NCBI GenBank assembly: GCA_052389435.1
Contig: JBQTIB010000193.1
Span: 1-26,941 of the forward strand
Source of the DNA: JBQTKD01 sp052389435
GTDB lineage: Bacteria; Actinomycetota; Actinomycetes; Sporichthyales; Sporichthyaceae
Length of the DNA stretch: 26,941 bases
Reading direction: 5' to 3'
The position numbers and the translations under genes are program-made. A model generated the notes under the pieces. The model ran no database searches and was not told the DNA's origin. It saw only the letters and a program-made list of their open reading frames with translations. This document shows, one piece after another, positions 7,847-16,504 of the stretch (the stretch's first letter is position 1; each line of letters starts with the position of its first letter).

Positions 7847-8809
7847 TCAGCCCGCCCGGGAGGCGGCGAGCGCCGCGTCGCGCTCCAGCTTGGCGTCGCG
7901 CCGCTCGGTGAACCGGCGCGCGGCGTCGTCGACCTCGGTCAGGAACGCGTCGAGCTCGAGGCGCGCCTTCTCGCCCTCGGGGCCGAAGTCCTCGCGCTCG
8001 AAGATGTTCCAGTGCCGCAGCACGGGCATCAGGACGTTGTCCCGGTGCTGGCGGATGTCGTAGATCCCGGCCATCGCGATCTGCAGGGCCTTGCGCTGGA
8101 ATCCCGGCAGGTCGTAGCCGGGCATCTGGAAGGTCTTCACCACCTGCAGGATCGCCGCCATCGTGCGGTCCGGCGCAAGGTCGAGACACTCCCCGAGCAG
8201 GCGCCGGTAGAAGACCATGTGCAGGTTCTCGTCGGTGGCGATGCGGGCGAACAGTGCATCGCCGACGGGGTCCCCGGTCGCCTTGCCGACGTTGCGGTGC
8301 GAGACCCGGGTGGCCAGTTCCTGGAAGGAGACGTAGGCCATCGAGGCGATCGCGTCGCCCGGGTTGGTGTTGCGGAAGCCGTCGGCCATGTGGACCATGC
8401 GTTCGCGTTCGAGCGCGACGGGGTCGCAGGCGCGGGTGACGGTCAGGTAGTCCCGGATGGCCTGCCCGTGGCGGCCCTCCTCCGCGGTCCAGCGGTGCAC
8501 CCACTCGCCCCAGGCGCGATCCCGGCCGAACAGGACGGCGATCTCGAAGTGGTAGCTCGGCAGGTTGTCCTCGGTGAGCAGGTTGACCGCAAGCGCCGTG
8601 GCGACCGCCGGCGACACCGACGAGTGCTCCGGCTTCCAGGCCTCGCCGCCCAGGGGACCGTCGAAGTCCCGACCGAGGGACCACGGCACGTACTCGTGGG
8701 GGAACCACTCCTTGGCGTGCGCGAGGTGGCGCGCCAACTCCTGCTCGACCACCGACTCTAGTTCGACCAGGATCGCTTCGTCGGTCAGCGAGGCGGGTGT
8801 GGCCGTCAC
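7847..8809 (-). CDS. desA: Soluble di-iron acyl-[acyl-carrier-protein] desaturase
   Basis: A 320-residue ferritin-like desaturase of the mycobacterial DesA1/DesA2 and plant stearoyl-ACP desaturase family, which inserts a cis double bond into an ACP- (or CoA-) bound acyl chain. The di-iron ligands can be placed: E80 (LLTEDN), E111 and H114 (EEGRH), E164 (SFQELA), E194 and H197 (DENLH). The spacing, including 53 residues between the second and fourth ligands, matches the plant enzyme. GTG 8809 is chosen because CAGGGAG precedes it at a suitable distance; an upstream GTG at 8854 would add 15 residues but has no ribosome site. It is co-directional with the lipase. It may adjust membrane or storage-lipid unsaturation. 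An electron donor is not encoded nearby. Confidence 0.9.
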   Translation of the reverse strand: MTATPASLTDEAILVELESVVEQELARHLAHAKEWFPHEYVPWSLGRDFDGPLGGEAWKPEHSSVSPAVATALAVNLLTEDNLPSYHFEIAVLFGRDRAWGEWVHRWTAEEGRHGQAIRDYLTVTRACDPVALERERMVHMADGFRNTNPGDAIASMAYVSFQELATRVSHRNVGKATGDPVGDALFARIATDENLHMVFYRRLLGECLDLAPDRTMAAILQVVKTFQMPGYDLPGFQRKALQIAMAGIYDIRQHRDNVLMPVLRHWNIFEREDFGPEGEKARLELDAFLTEVDDAARRFTERRDAKLERDAALAASRAG

Positions 8810-9107
8810 GGCGCTCCCTGCGGGTGGAGGGCGGGCTTCGCGGCTGGAGTGCACGACGCGAAGCGTGGCATCTGCGAGGTTACGGAACCGTAGGTTGGTT
8901 GACCAGCGACTCGCAGGTGAGGCTGCTCACCCGCACCGCGAATCGTCGCGGACGTAGGCAATTCGGGCCGCGCTTGGACGCTCCGCGTGTGCATCCAAAC
9001 ACGGTCAGCGACGGAAGTCTGGGAACTTCTTATGTCGTGCTCAAACCTGTTCCATGACTGTCGGTTCGACGGGTCCAAATGGGCGGATAGGCGGCACGAT
9101 CAGGACC
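8810..9107. other. Intergenic region between desaturase and small membrane protein genes
   Basis: This 298-base gap holds the divergent starts of desA and the small plus-strand gene. A 5-bp inverted repeat at 8881-8892 is described separately. Beyond that I see no RNA gene, repeat or strong promoter consensus. Short open frames here lack ribosome sites and family resemblance. Confidence 0.4.
8881..8892 (-). promoter_or_regulatory. Inverted repeat TACGG-AA-CCGTA upstream of desA
   Basis: Arms TACGG (8881-8885) and CCGTA (8888-8892) are perfect inverted repeats with a 2-base spacer, 71 bases before the chosen desA start. On the minus strand TACGGT (8892-8887) also fits an actinobacterial -10 box, so the palindrome may be an operator over the desA promoter. 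It differs from both other palindrome types in the window. Confidence 0.4.
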
Positions 9108-9272
9108 ATGAAAACGCGGATCGAACACTTCACGGCCGACGTCGAGGACCTGCTGCCGCCGGTCCGTCGGCTGAGCCGGAGTTCTGCCGCGCTGCTGGTC
9201 CTGGCCCTGCTGTGCGCGTCGGCGACGATCGCCTTCGGCATCTGGATGACCACCTGGGCCCAGCACCTGTAG
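9108..9272 (+). CDS. Small single-pass membrane protein of unknown function
   Basis: A 54-residue frame starting at ATG 9108. Residues about 26-50 form one hydrophobic segment with two Trp near its end, preceded by a basic stretch (PVRRLSR), which suggests an N-terminus in the cytoplasm. AGGA lies only 2 bases before the ATG, closer than usual. An in-frame ATG at 9054 would add 18 polar residues but has no ribosome site. It is convergent with the mas gene, with 9 bases between stops. I do not recognise the family. Coding potential is supported mainly by the coherent membrane segment and G/C-biased third positions. Confidence 0.45.
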   Translation: MKTRIEHFTADVEDLLPPVRRLSRSSAALLVLALLCASATIAFGIWMTTWAQHL

Positions 9273-9281
9273 GGCTGCGCT

Positions 9282-9812
9282 CTAGACCAGGTCGAGGCCG
9301 CTGATCAGCCAGCGCCCGTCCTGCTTCTCCAGTTCCATCCGCATGCGGCTGCGGTCGATGCGCGTCTCCTTCGAGTTGGCGTTCGCCACCGTCTGGTCCA
9401 CGAACAGCAGGACCACCGCGCGCTCGGAGTCGCCGGACAGCACCGCCGACTCGAGTACCTTTCCGGTGGCCTTCGCCTTGAACTGGGCGATGAACTTGCG
9501 CAGCGAGTCGCTGGCCGCGGTGTACTCCGAGCGGAATTCGCCGACGGAGTTGTCCAGGACCTTCTGGAAGTCCGCGTCGAGCCGGGCGTGGTCGTAGGTC
9601 GTCAGGTCGACGGCGTAGCCCGTGGCGGCCGCCACCGCCGCTCGGCGGGCGTCTTCGCGCTCGGTGTCCGAACGCGCCTCGAGCCCGAACCAGCCGGCTC
9701 CCGCGAGCGCGAGGACGAGGGCGAGGCTCAGCCCGGGAACGACCAGCCGAGTCCGCGCCGGGCGGCCCGTCGCGGCCGGGGCCTCGTCGGTGCGCGTCTC
9801 GGAGTCGGTCAT
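9282..9812 (-). CDS. Mce-associated membrane protein (Mas)
   Basis: A 176-residue protein closing the mce operon. It has a short polar, cytoplasmic N-terminus, one transmembrane helix at about residues 24-43, and an extracytoplasmic domain whose C-terminal part contains the MELEKQDGRWLISGLDLV-type ending of Mas/Mam proteins (NTF2-like fold in known family members). These proteins are thought to help assemble or stabilise Mce complexes. The start ATG 9812 has GAGG 5 bases upstream; another ATG at 9854 would add 14 residues but has no ribosome site. It begins 85 bases after the mceF stop. Many mce operons carry two or more mas genes; only one is present here. Confidence 0.82.
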   Translation of the reverse strand: MTDSETRTDEAPAATGRPARTRLVVPGLSLALVLALAGAGWFGLEARSDTEREDARRAAVAAATGYAVDLTTYDHARLDADFQKVLDNSVGEFRSEYTAASDSLRKFIAQFKAKATGKVLESAVLSGDSERAVVLLFVDQTVANANSKETRIDRSRMRMELEKQDGRWLISGLDLV

Positions 9813-9897
9813 GAAGGCCTCGATGTCTTTGCTCGGCAGAACGGTTCTTGCCATTGTCGCGGCCGAGGCCGACCGCGGCGCGCACCCGCGCCCGCCG

Positions 9898-11166
9898 TCA
9901 GGGGCGCAGCAGTCCCAGAAACAGCGCCATGGCGCCGTTGGCGGCCCCGGTGTCGTCCATGGTGCCGAGCCGGAGCCGGGAGCCGTCGGGCAGCAGGAGC
10001 ACGCCGGTGGCGGGGTCGTAGCCGGCGTAGATCGTCGCCGCCGCCGCCGCGCCGGCACCCGAGCCGGGGCCGGAGGGCGTCGAACGCGGTGCGTTCTGCG
10101 CGCCGCGCGCCCCGACGCCGGGCGAGGTGTCCGTGCAGACCCTGGTGAGGTTCGGCGGGGTGCGCGTCGGGTCGATCGGCGTGCGCCGGGGCCCCGGGTA
10201 CTGGCAGGCGGGATTGCTCGTCAGATGCAGCTCGGTGCGGAACTTGCCGTCCCTGGCCACGGTGCGCAACGCCGCGGTGGCCTGCGGGAACGCGATCAGC
10301 AGGGCGTTGAGCGCGGGCAGGCGCGCCGCGATCAGGCTCCCGGGCGTGATCAGGTTGCCGAGCAGCGCGGCGATCGGCGTGCTGAGCGTGGTGATGAAGG
10401 AGTTGAGGTCGCTCACGAACCCCGGGGAGTCCCGGAGCAGACCTTCGACGTTCGGAGTTCCCTGGCGCAGTTCCCGGCTCAGGCCGCGCAGCGCAGTGTT
10501 GAAGCGCTCGAACTGCCCGGACAGGTCGTTCGCGGTGTCGAGGTTGGTCCGGCCGTTGCTCAGCACGCGCTTGAAGGCGGGGAGGTCCTTCGCGGCGGCG
10601 GCGACGAGTCTGTCCGCACTTTCCACGATCTCCCGCAGCGCCGGGCCCGTTCCCCCGAAGGCCTCGGCGAGTTCGGAGACGATGACGCGCAGTTCCTTGG
10701 TGCCGATCTGGTCGAGCAGCGTCGCGACGTCCTTGACCACGGTTGCGACGGGCACGGGCACGGTCGAGCGATCGGCCGTGATGACGCTGCCCGCCCGCAG
10801 CAGCGGGCCGCCGACGACCCGCGGCCGCAGGTCGACGAACTGCTCGCCCGCGGGCGAGAGGTTCGCGACGACGGCGTCGAGATCGGCGGGAATCTTCGTC
10901 CCCTTGTCGATGCGCAGCTTCACCTCGACGCCGCTGCCCACCAGGCGAATGTCGGCGACCTGGCCGACGAGCTTGCCGCGGTAGGTGACCTCGGACCGCT
11001 CGTACAGGCCGCCCGAGGTCGGCATCTGCAGAGTCACCGGGAAGGGGTCTCGGCCGATCTGCAACCGCATGATGTTGAACCCGACGTGGTAGACCCCGAC
11101 CAACAGCACCAGCAGCACGGACACGTTGGCGATCAGCGTGCCCCTGGCCCGGATCGCGCGGATCAT
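9898..11166 (-). CDS. mceF: MCE-family protein MceF
   Basis: A 422-residue MCE protein, sixth and last of the series. An N-terminal transmembrane anchor lies at about 10-30, followed by the MlaD/MCE domain at about 38-115 (YRGKLVGQVADIRL, LSPAGEQFVDLRP) and a long helical region. The tail from about 320 is rich in Pro, Gly, Ala and Ser, then ends in a short domain (YDPATGVLLLPDGSRLRLG). MCE proteins form hexameric tubes through which lipids pass to the YrbE permease. The ATG at 11166 overlaps the mceE stop as ATGA, showing translational coupling. The order in the operon, not sequence alone, justifies the letter F. Confidence 0.9.
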   Translation of the reverse strand: MIRAIRARGTLIANVSVLLVLLVGVYHVGFNIMRLQIGRDPFPVTLQMPTSGGLYERSEVTYRGKLVGQVADIRLVGSGVEVKLRIDKGTKIPADLDAVVANLSPAGEQFVDLRPRVVGGPLLRAGSVITADRSTVPVPVATVVKDVATLLDQIGTKELRVIVSELAEAFGGTGPALREIVESADRLVAAAAKDLPAFKRVLSNGRTNLDTANDLSGQFERFNTALRGLSRELRQGTPNVEGLLRDSPGFVSDLNSFITTLSTPIAALLGNLITPGSLIAARLPALNALLIAFPQATAALRTVARDGKFRTELHLTSNPACQYPGPRRTPIDPTRTPPNLTRVCTDTSPGVGARGAQNAPRSTPSGPGSGAGAAAAATIYAGYDPATGVLLLPDGSRLRLGTMDDTGAANGAMALFLGLLRP

Positions 11167-12182
11167 CGCGCACCCCGCATCATCCGACGCAGCGTCAGAT
11201 CCTGGCGCGAGTCGCCGGTCGCTCCCCCGGTGATCGCCTCGGCCGTGAAGTCCGCATCCCCGGTGAGGTAGTCCGCCGGCGTCGCGTCGTCGAGGAACTT
11301 GCCGAACTTCACCAACTGCCGCAGCGTCGGGCCGACCGACTTCTCGATCGACAGAAGCGCGTCGAGGACCGGCTGGGCGGACTTCAGCGTGGACAGCAGA
11401 TCCTCTCGCGTGGCGCGCACGATCCGGTCGCCGACCCTGCCGAGTTCGGCGACGCGCACGAGCAGTTCGCTGAACCTGTCGGTCTGGTCGGCGAGCAGTT
11501 TCGCCGCCGGGGCGATCTCGCCGAGCGCCGCACGCAGCGTCGCCCGGCGGTCCACCAGCGTGCCCGCGAGCGTGTCGAGCGCGTCGAGGGTCTTGTCGAT
11601 GTCGCCGGTGCGCTCGTTGAGCACCGCGAGCGTGTCGTTCAGGGACTTCAGGAGCTTTGCCGGGTCGCCCTTCGGCCCGGAGAGGACCTTCTGCAGTTCC
11701 ACGGTGATGGTGCGGATCTGGCCGAGGCCGCCGCCGGAGAGCAGGACCGAGGCGGCCGCGAGCAGGTCCTCGACGCTGGCGGCGGTGTTGGTCGCAGAGG
11801 CGGGCACGACGGCGCCTTCGGCGAGGTTGCGGGTGCCCTTGCCCGGGTCCATCACGATGTAGCCCTCGCCGAGCGGGGTGGTGAGCCGCAGTTGCGCGGT
11901 GGCCTTGTCCGTCAGGACGACGCCTCGCTGCAGCGCAACGGTGACCCGAGCCACGTAGTCCCGGGTGGTGATCGCCCGGACCTTGCCGACCTCGGCTCCC
12001 GCGACCCTGACGCGGGCGCCGTCGGGCAGGTTCAGCGCGTCGGCGAAGACCAGGGTGATCTCGTAGCTCGCCCCGTCGATCCCGCCGCCCGGGCGAGGCA
12101 GGTCGAAGAGCGTCGGCCCGCAGCCGGAGAGCAGGGAAACCGCAACGAGCCCCGCGACCGCTCCGCTCGCCCGCCCGGTCAT
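11163..12182 (-). CDS. mceE: MCE-family lipoprotein MceE
   Basis: A 339-residue MCE protein with a lipoprotein signal: hydrophobic residues 8-18 and the lipobox LLSGC with C21 as the acylated cysteine. The MCE domain covers about 37-115 (GARVRVAGAEVGKVRAI, LGEGYIVMDPG), followed by long alpha-helical, probably coiled-coil, segments. MceE proteins are the usual lipoprotein subunit of actinobacterial Mce systems (LprK type). The ATG at 12182 overlaps the mceD stop as ATGA, and its own stop overlaps the mceF start. Confidence 0.9.
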   Translation of the reverse strand: MTGRASGAVAGLVAVSLLSGCGPTLFDLPRPGGGIDGASYEITLVFADALNLPDGARVRVAGAEVGKVRAITTRDYVARVTVALQRGVVLTDKATAQLRLTTPLGEGYIVMDPGKGTRNLAEGAVVPASATNTAASVEDLLAAASVLLSGGGLGQIRTITVELQKVLSGPKGDPAKLLKSLNDTLAVLNERTGDIDKTLDALDTLAGTLVDRRATLRAALGEIAPAAKLLADQTDRFSELLVRVAELGRVGDRIVRATREDLLSTLKSAQPVLDALLSIEKSVGPTLRQLVKFGKFLDDATPADYLTGDADFTAEAITGGATGDSRQDLTLRRMMRGAR

Positions 12183-13234
12183 CGGCTCTTCCGATCGCCG
12201 AAGGCATCCGAGATCGAACCGATGGGCTTGCCCGCCGTCGGGCACAGGAAGGGCCCGAAGCCGTCGCAGAACTGCTGGGCGATCACCGGGTTGAGGACGT
12301 TGGCCGCCGCGGAGGCGTTGGAGACCAGGCGTTGGTTCGCGGGGTTCACCGTCTTGGTCAGGTTCTGGAACGTCAACGGAAGCACGTCGAGCGCCTCGGT
12401 CAGCGTCACCCGGTGCCTGTTGACGACGGCGAGGACTTCCGTGAGGTCGCGCAGGCTGGTGCCGAGCCCGGACTGGTTCTCCTTGACGAACGCACCGACC
12501 TCGCGCAGCGCCGTGGCCAGGGCGGCCACGGTCTGATTGAGCGCCTGCCCGTTGTCCGCGAGCACCTCGGTGGCCGTGGTGACGTTCGTGCTGAACTTGC
12601 GGATCGTCGCGTCGTTGCGGGCGAAGGAGGCCGTCAGGCCGTCGAGGGCCTTCACGATCCCGGAGATGTCCTCGCGCCGGTCGGAGAAGGTCTCCAGCGC
12701 CGTGGCCAAGCCCTTGATGCCGCGGTTGATCTTCGCGCCGTTTCCGGCGAAGTTCGCGGCGCCGACTTCGAGGGCGTCCTGGATGGCGCCGATGTTCGCG
12801 CGCTCGGAGGACAGGCTCGTCGCGAGGGTGTCGAGCGCGCGCACGATGCGATCGAACTCGACGGGGTTGCGGGTGCGCGCCAACGGGATCTCCGTGCCCG
12901 CGGGCAGCGTCGGCCCGGCCTTCCACACCGGCGCCAACTCGACGTAGCGATCGTTGATGACACTCGGCGGAATGATGAGGGCCTGAACGTCGGCGGGGAT
13001 CTTCAGGTTTTTGCGGACCTTCATCTCGATCAGCGTCGTCGTGCCCTGCGGGCTGACCTTGGTCACCCGCCCGACCGGGACGCCGAGCACGTCGACGTCG
13101 TTGCCCGGGAAAATGCCGACGGAGTCGGCGAAGCGGGCCTTGACCGTCTGGGTGTCCTCGCTCAGCGGCCCGCACCCGGCCGTGCCGAGGACGACGGCTG
13201 CGACGAGCCCGCCGATCGCGAATCGTCGCTTCAC
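12179..13234 (-). CDS. mceD: MCE-family protein MceD, possible second lipoprotein
   Basis: A 351-residue MCE protein starting at a GTG that overlaps the mceC stop (GTGA). The N-terminus is KRRF, a hydrophobic stretch and then LGTAGC, so C21 could be lipidated, although Thr at position -3 is a poor lipobox residue. The MCE domain spans about 31-110 (FPGNDVDVLGVPVGRVTKV, INDRYVELAP). The remainder is helical, ending with a Cys pair (QQFCDGFGPFLCP) that could form a disulfide outside the membrane. In many mce operons MceD has a plain membrane anchor, so the cysteine is worth noting. Confidence 0.88.
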   Translation of the reverse strand: MKRRFAIGGLVAAVVLGTAGCGPLSEDTQTVKARFADSVGIFPGNDVDVLGVPVGRVTKVSPQGTTTLIEMKVRKNLKIPADVQALIIPPSVINDRYVELAPVWKAGPTLPAGTEIPLARTRNPVEFDRIVRALDTLATSLSSERANIGAIQDALEVGAANFAGNGAKINRGIKGLATALETFSDRREDISGIVKALDGLTASFARNDATIRKFSTNVTTATEVLADNGQALNQTVAALATALREVGAFVKENQSGLGTSLRDLTEVLAVVNRHRVTLTEALDVLPLTFQNLTKTVNPANQRLVSNASAAANVLNPVIAQQFCDGFGPFLCPTAGKPIGSISDAFGDRKSR

Positions 13235-14223
13235 GGGGTCCCCCCGGGGACGCACTTCTGCTGCGGAACGCACAGCACGTTGTCCGGGAAGATCGCGTTG
13301 GGGCCGTTGACGTCGACGTAGGGCCCGTTGCCCGTGGCGTTGGCGAAGTAGCGCGCCGCCGGACCGAGCAGGATTGCGATCTGGTCCAGCGCCTGCTTGT
13401 TCTCCCGCAGCGTCCCGAGGACGACGTTGAGGTTGGCGAGCAGTGGGCGAAGGACCTTTCTGTTGTCGCGGACCAGGCCGGTCAACTGCACCGCGAGGGT
13501 TTGGGAGTCCGCGAGGAGTTCGGCGATCGCGTCGCGGCGCCGGACCACCTCCTCCAGGATGAGGGAGGCCTGGCGCATCAGGTCGATCAGCACGTCGCCG
13601 TTGGCGTCGAGGTTGCTCGCGACGAGGTTGGTCGAGGCGATCAGTTTGTTCAGGTCGGCCTTGCGCGACACGATCACGTCCGAGAGCCGCGCGACGGCGT
13701 CCAGCGCCTGTCCGGTGACCTTCGGGGTGTCGCGGAAGTTGTCCGACAGCACCCGCAGGGCGTCGCGCAGCTTCTTGCCGTCGAGCTTTTCCAGCGCCGT
13801 TCCGCCGGCCTCGACGATGTCCTGGATGGCGAAGGGCACCCGCGTGTTCGCCAGCGGAATCGTGCGGCCGGGCAAAGTGCCCTCGCCGGCGGGCCGCAGG
13901 TCCAGGAAGTGGTTGCCCAGCAGCGTCGCGACCTTCACCTCGGCCCGGGTGTCCGGGCCGAGCTTCACGCTCTTGCCGATTCGGAACTCGACCTTCACGT
14001 GCCCGCCGTCGAGGTCCACCGACTTCACGTCGCCGACCGGTACCCCCGCGACGCGCACCTCGTTGCCCGAGCGCAGGCCACCGGCCTGGGAGAGCAGAGC
14101 CGCGTAGGTCTGCGTGCCGAGTGCGAAGCCGCTCGGTACGAACAGCGCGCCGACGAGCGCCATGGCCACGGCGAGGGTGATCGTCCCGACGAACCGCGGG
14201 CCCCTGTCTGCGAAGCGGCTCAT
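13231..14223 (-). CDS. mceC: MCE-family protein MceC
   Basis: A 330-residue MCE protein. The ATG at 14223 overlaps the mceB stop as ATGA; an in-frame GTG two codons earlier is a less likely start. A transmembrane anchor lies at about 12-35, then the MCE domain at about 46-125 (LRSGNEVRVAGVPVGDVKSV, LLGNHFLDLRP), then helical segments and a short C-terminal region with two Cys (VLCVPQQKCVP). It is a subunit of the Mce lipid-transport complex in the cell envelope. Confidence 0.9.
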   Translation of the reverse strand: MSRFADRGPRFVGTITLAVAMALVGALFVPSGFALGTQTYAALLSQAGGLRSGNEVRVAGVPVGDVKSVDLDGGHVKVEFRIGKSVKLGPDTRAEVKVATLLGNHFLDLRPAGEGTLPGRTIPLANTRVPFAIQDIVEAGGTALEKLDGKKLRDALRVLSDNFRDTPKVTGQALDAVARLSDVIVSRKADLNKLIASTNLVASNLDANGDVLIDLMRQASLILEEVVRRRDAIAELLADSQTLAVQLTGLVRDNRKVLRPLLANLNVVLGTLRENKQALDQIAILLGPAARYFANATGNGPYVDVNGPNAIFPDNVLCVPQQKCVPGGTP

Positions 14224-15236
14224 GCGCACACCGCCGAGTTGGAGGAGGCGTCGCCGAACTGCTGCCGCTTCCCGGCTCCGTCGAGGTAGTAGACGTTGCA
14301 GATGTAGAGGTTGATCCAGGAGCCGTACTGCATGGTGCGGGCGAAGGCGCGCAGCGCCACCGGCAGACCCTTGACGGTGTCGGCGAAGGCCGTTTTCTCC
14401 CTGGCGTAGATCCCGGCCACCTTCTCCAGACGCACCAGGTCCTTCTTGAGCTGCGGACGCACGTCGCGCAGCAGGGCCGCGGTGGCGTCGGTGAGCGAGC
14501 CGAGCGCCTGAATGGAGCCGCCGATCTTCTCGCGGTCCGCGGCGGTGGCCGCAACCAGGCGGCGCAACTCCCCGATCAGCGCGTCGACGTCGCCGTCGCG
14601 GTTGGCGACCTCGGTGAGCACCGTCCCGAGGTTGGTGATGACCCGGCCGATGACCGCGTCTCGATCGGCGAGGCGACCGGCCAGTTCGGCGGTGGTCTTC
14701 AGCAGCCGCAGGATGCTGTCGCCCTCGCCCTGCAGCACCGCCACGACCGAGGCGGACAGCCTGTTGACGTCGTCGGGCGAGATGACGTCGAAGAGGGGTT
14801 GGAAGCCGCTGAGCACCACGGTCAGGTCCAGCGCGCTTTCGGTGGAGGCGCGCGGGATGCGCGCGCCCGGCTCCAGGAGCCCGGCGCTGCCCCTGCCGGG
14901 CACCAGCGCCAGATACCGCTGGCCGATGAGGTTCTGGTAGCGGATGGCGACGTTGGTGTTGCGCAGCACCGGTTGATCTCGCTGGACGCTGAAGCTCACC
15001 TGCGCGATCGCGCCGGCGAGTTTCACGCTGTCCACGCGGCCCACCCGAACCCCGGCGATGCGGACGTTGTCGCCGGAGTGCAGCCCGGAGGCGTCGTCGA
15101 ACTCGGCGGTGTAGGAGACCGTGGACTTGCCGACCGTGTTGACCAGCGTGTTGTACAGCAGCAGCGCGATGGTCCCGGCGACGACCGCGAAGATCAGCAG
15201 GCGCAGCGCCGCGCCGCGCACGGTCCCCGCGCTCAC
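14220..15236 (-). CDS. mceB: MCE-family protein MceB
   Basis: A 338-residue MCE protein. The GTG at 15236 overlaps the mceA stop (GTGA). A membrane anchor is at about 9-28, and the MCE domain at about 37-118 includes LHSGDNVRIAGVRVGRVDSV and YQNLIGQRYLALVPG. A helical region follows, and the C-terminus has the WINLYICNVYYLDG segment common to MceB proteins. It is a subunit of the lipid-conducting assembly. Confidence 0.9.
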   Translation of the reverse strand: MSAGTVRGAALRLLIFAVVAGTIALLLYNTLVNTVGKSTVSYTAEFDDASGLHSGDNVRIAGVRVGRVDSVKLAGAIAQVSFSVQRDQPVLRNTNVAIRYQNLIGQRYLALVPGRGSAGLLEPGARIPRASTESALDLTVVLSGFQPLFDVISPDDVNRLSASVVAVLQGEGDSILRLLKTTAELAGRLADRDAVIGRVITNLGTVLTEVANRDGDVDALIGELRRLVAATAADREKIGGSIQALGSLTDATAALLRDVRPQLKKDLVRLEKVAGIYAREKTAFADTVKGLPVALRAFARTMQYGSWINLYICNVYYLDGAGKRQQFGDASSNSAVCA

Positions 15237-16504
15237 TTCGCCGCTCCGGGCAGCAGCACCGTCTGGCCGCGAAGCACCGAGCCGGCGAGGAGCATGCCGA
15301 CGTCGCCGGCCTTCGCGCCGCGCAGTGCGTCGATGGCGACGAGAACCTGACGCAGCAGCAGTTTGTCGGTCACGCTGCCGACCGGGCCGATGCCGCCGTA
15401 GAGCATCGGCAGGCTCGCAACGTCGGAGGCGACGCGGGCGCTCGCGGGAGCGGCTGCGTCCTTCGGGCAGTTCGGACCGGCAAGACCCGGGTAGCGCGGG
15501 CAGTCCGCGGCGCCGTAGGACGGCAGCGGGGCGTTGGTGAGCACGGTGTCGAGAGCGGCCCGGCCGTCCTCGACGACGAGCCCGCCGAGGAAGGCGCCGA
15601 GGTCCACGAACCCCTTGGAGAAGGCCTGCGGACGCTTGGCGAAGGCGCCGAAGATCTGCGCGCTCTGCCGGTTGACCCGCACCAGGTTCTTCTCGTTCTT
15701 CTCCAGCAACTCCTTGGCGTTGCCGGTCAGCCCGAGTCCGCCGGAGAGCAGTTCGACGAACTCGCCCTGTCGATCGACGAGCAGCCGCAGCAGGACGAGC
15801 AGGTCGTCGACCGAGTCGAACAGCTTCGGCGTCTGTTCCGACACCGTGGTCACGAACTCCGCGAAGCCCTGCAGGTCCGCGGACAGGTCCGGCAGCGACG
15901 GGGCGAGCTCGCGAAGGTAGGCGTCCGAGCGCCCGATCACCGAGTTGATGTCGTCGCCGCGACCCGCCAGCGCCTCGGCGAGCGCGGCGAGCGCCACCGA
16001 AAGCTTCGCCGGCTGCACCGCCGTCAACACCCGGTAGAGCTTGCCGAAGACGTCGTTGAGTTCCAGGGTCTCGGCTGAGGTGTCCGTGGCGATGGTCGTG
16101 CCGGACCGGATCGGGCCACCGACCGGCCGTTTCGGTGGCAGCAGTTCCACGAAGCTCTGGCCGAACACGTTGGCGGGCAGGATCCGCGACGTCACGCCTG
16201 CGGGGACGCTGCGCGCCTTGTCCGAACCGAGCAGCAGCCCGAGGACCGCGCCCTCGCTGCCGACCTTGCGGCGGATGGAATCGACACGGCCGACGACGAC
16301 GCCCCGCAGCTTGACGTCGGAGCCGGCGACCAGCGCGTCGCCGGTGTCGGCGGTGACGGTGTCGACCCGCACCCCGTCGGCGAGCGCGCCCGAGTAGGAC
16401 GCGACGACGCCGCCGATCATCGCGGTGATCGCCGCGAGGAACAGCGCTCCGCGGCGCCGCAACGCTCCCGGCCGCGGACCCCATTCGGACATCGGGCCGG
16501 TCAT
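15233..16504 (-). CDS. mceA: MCE-family protein MceA
   Basis: A 423-residue MCE protein, first of the six. The ATG at 16504 overlaps the yrbEB stop as ATGA; a second in-frame ATG four codons on (MSEWG) is an alternative. A transmembrane anchor is at about 18-38, then the MCE domain at about 46-130 (GSDVKLRGVVVGRVDSI, VFGQSFVELLPP). A long helical region follows, then a C-terminal part with paired cysteines in ADCPRYPGLAGPNCP, a feature shared by many MceA proteins. It acts at the cell surface in lipid uptake; the substrate cannot be read from sequence. Confidence 0.9.
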   Translation of the reverse strand: MTGPMSEWGPRPGALRRRGALFLAAITAMIGGVVASYSGALADGVRVDTVTADTGDALVAGSDVKLRGVVVGRVDSIRRKVGSEGAVLGLLLGSDKARSVPAGVTSRILPANVFGQSFVELLPPKRPVGGPIRSGTTIATDTSAETLELNDVFGKLYRVLTAVQPAKLSVALAALAEALAGRGDDINSVIGRSDAYLRELAPSLPDLSADLQGFAEFVTTVSEQTPKLFDSVDDLLVLLRLLVDRQGEFVELLSGGLGLTGNAKELLEKNEKNLVRVNRQSAQIFGAFAKRPQAFSKGFVDLGAFLGGLVVEDGRAALDTVLTNAPLPSYGAADCPRYPGLAGPNCPKDAAAPASARVASDVASLPMLYGGIGPVGSVTDKLLLRQVLVAIDALRGAKAGDVGMLLAGSVLRGQTVLLPGAAK

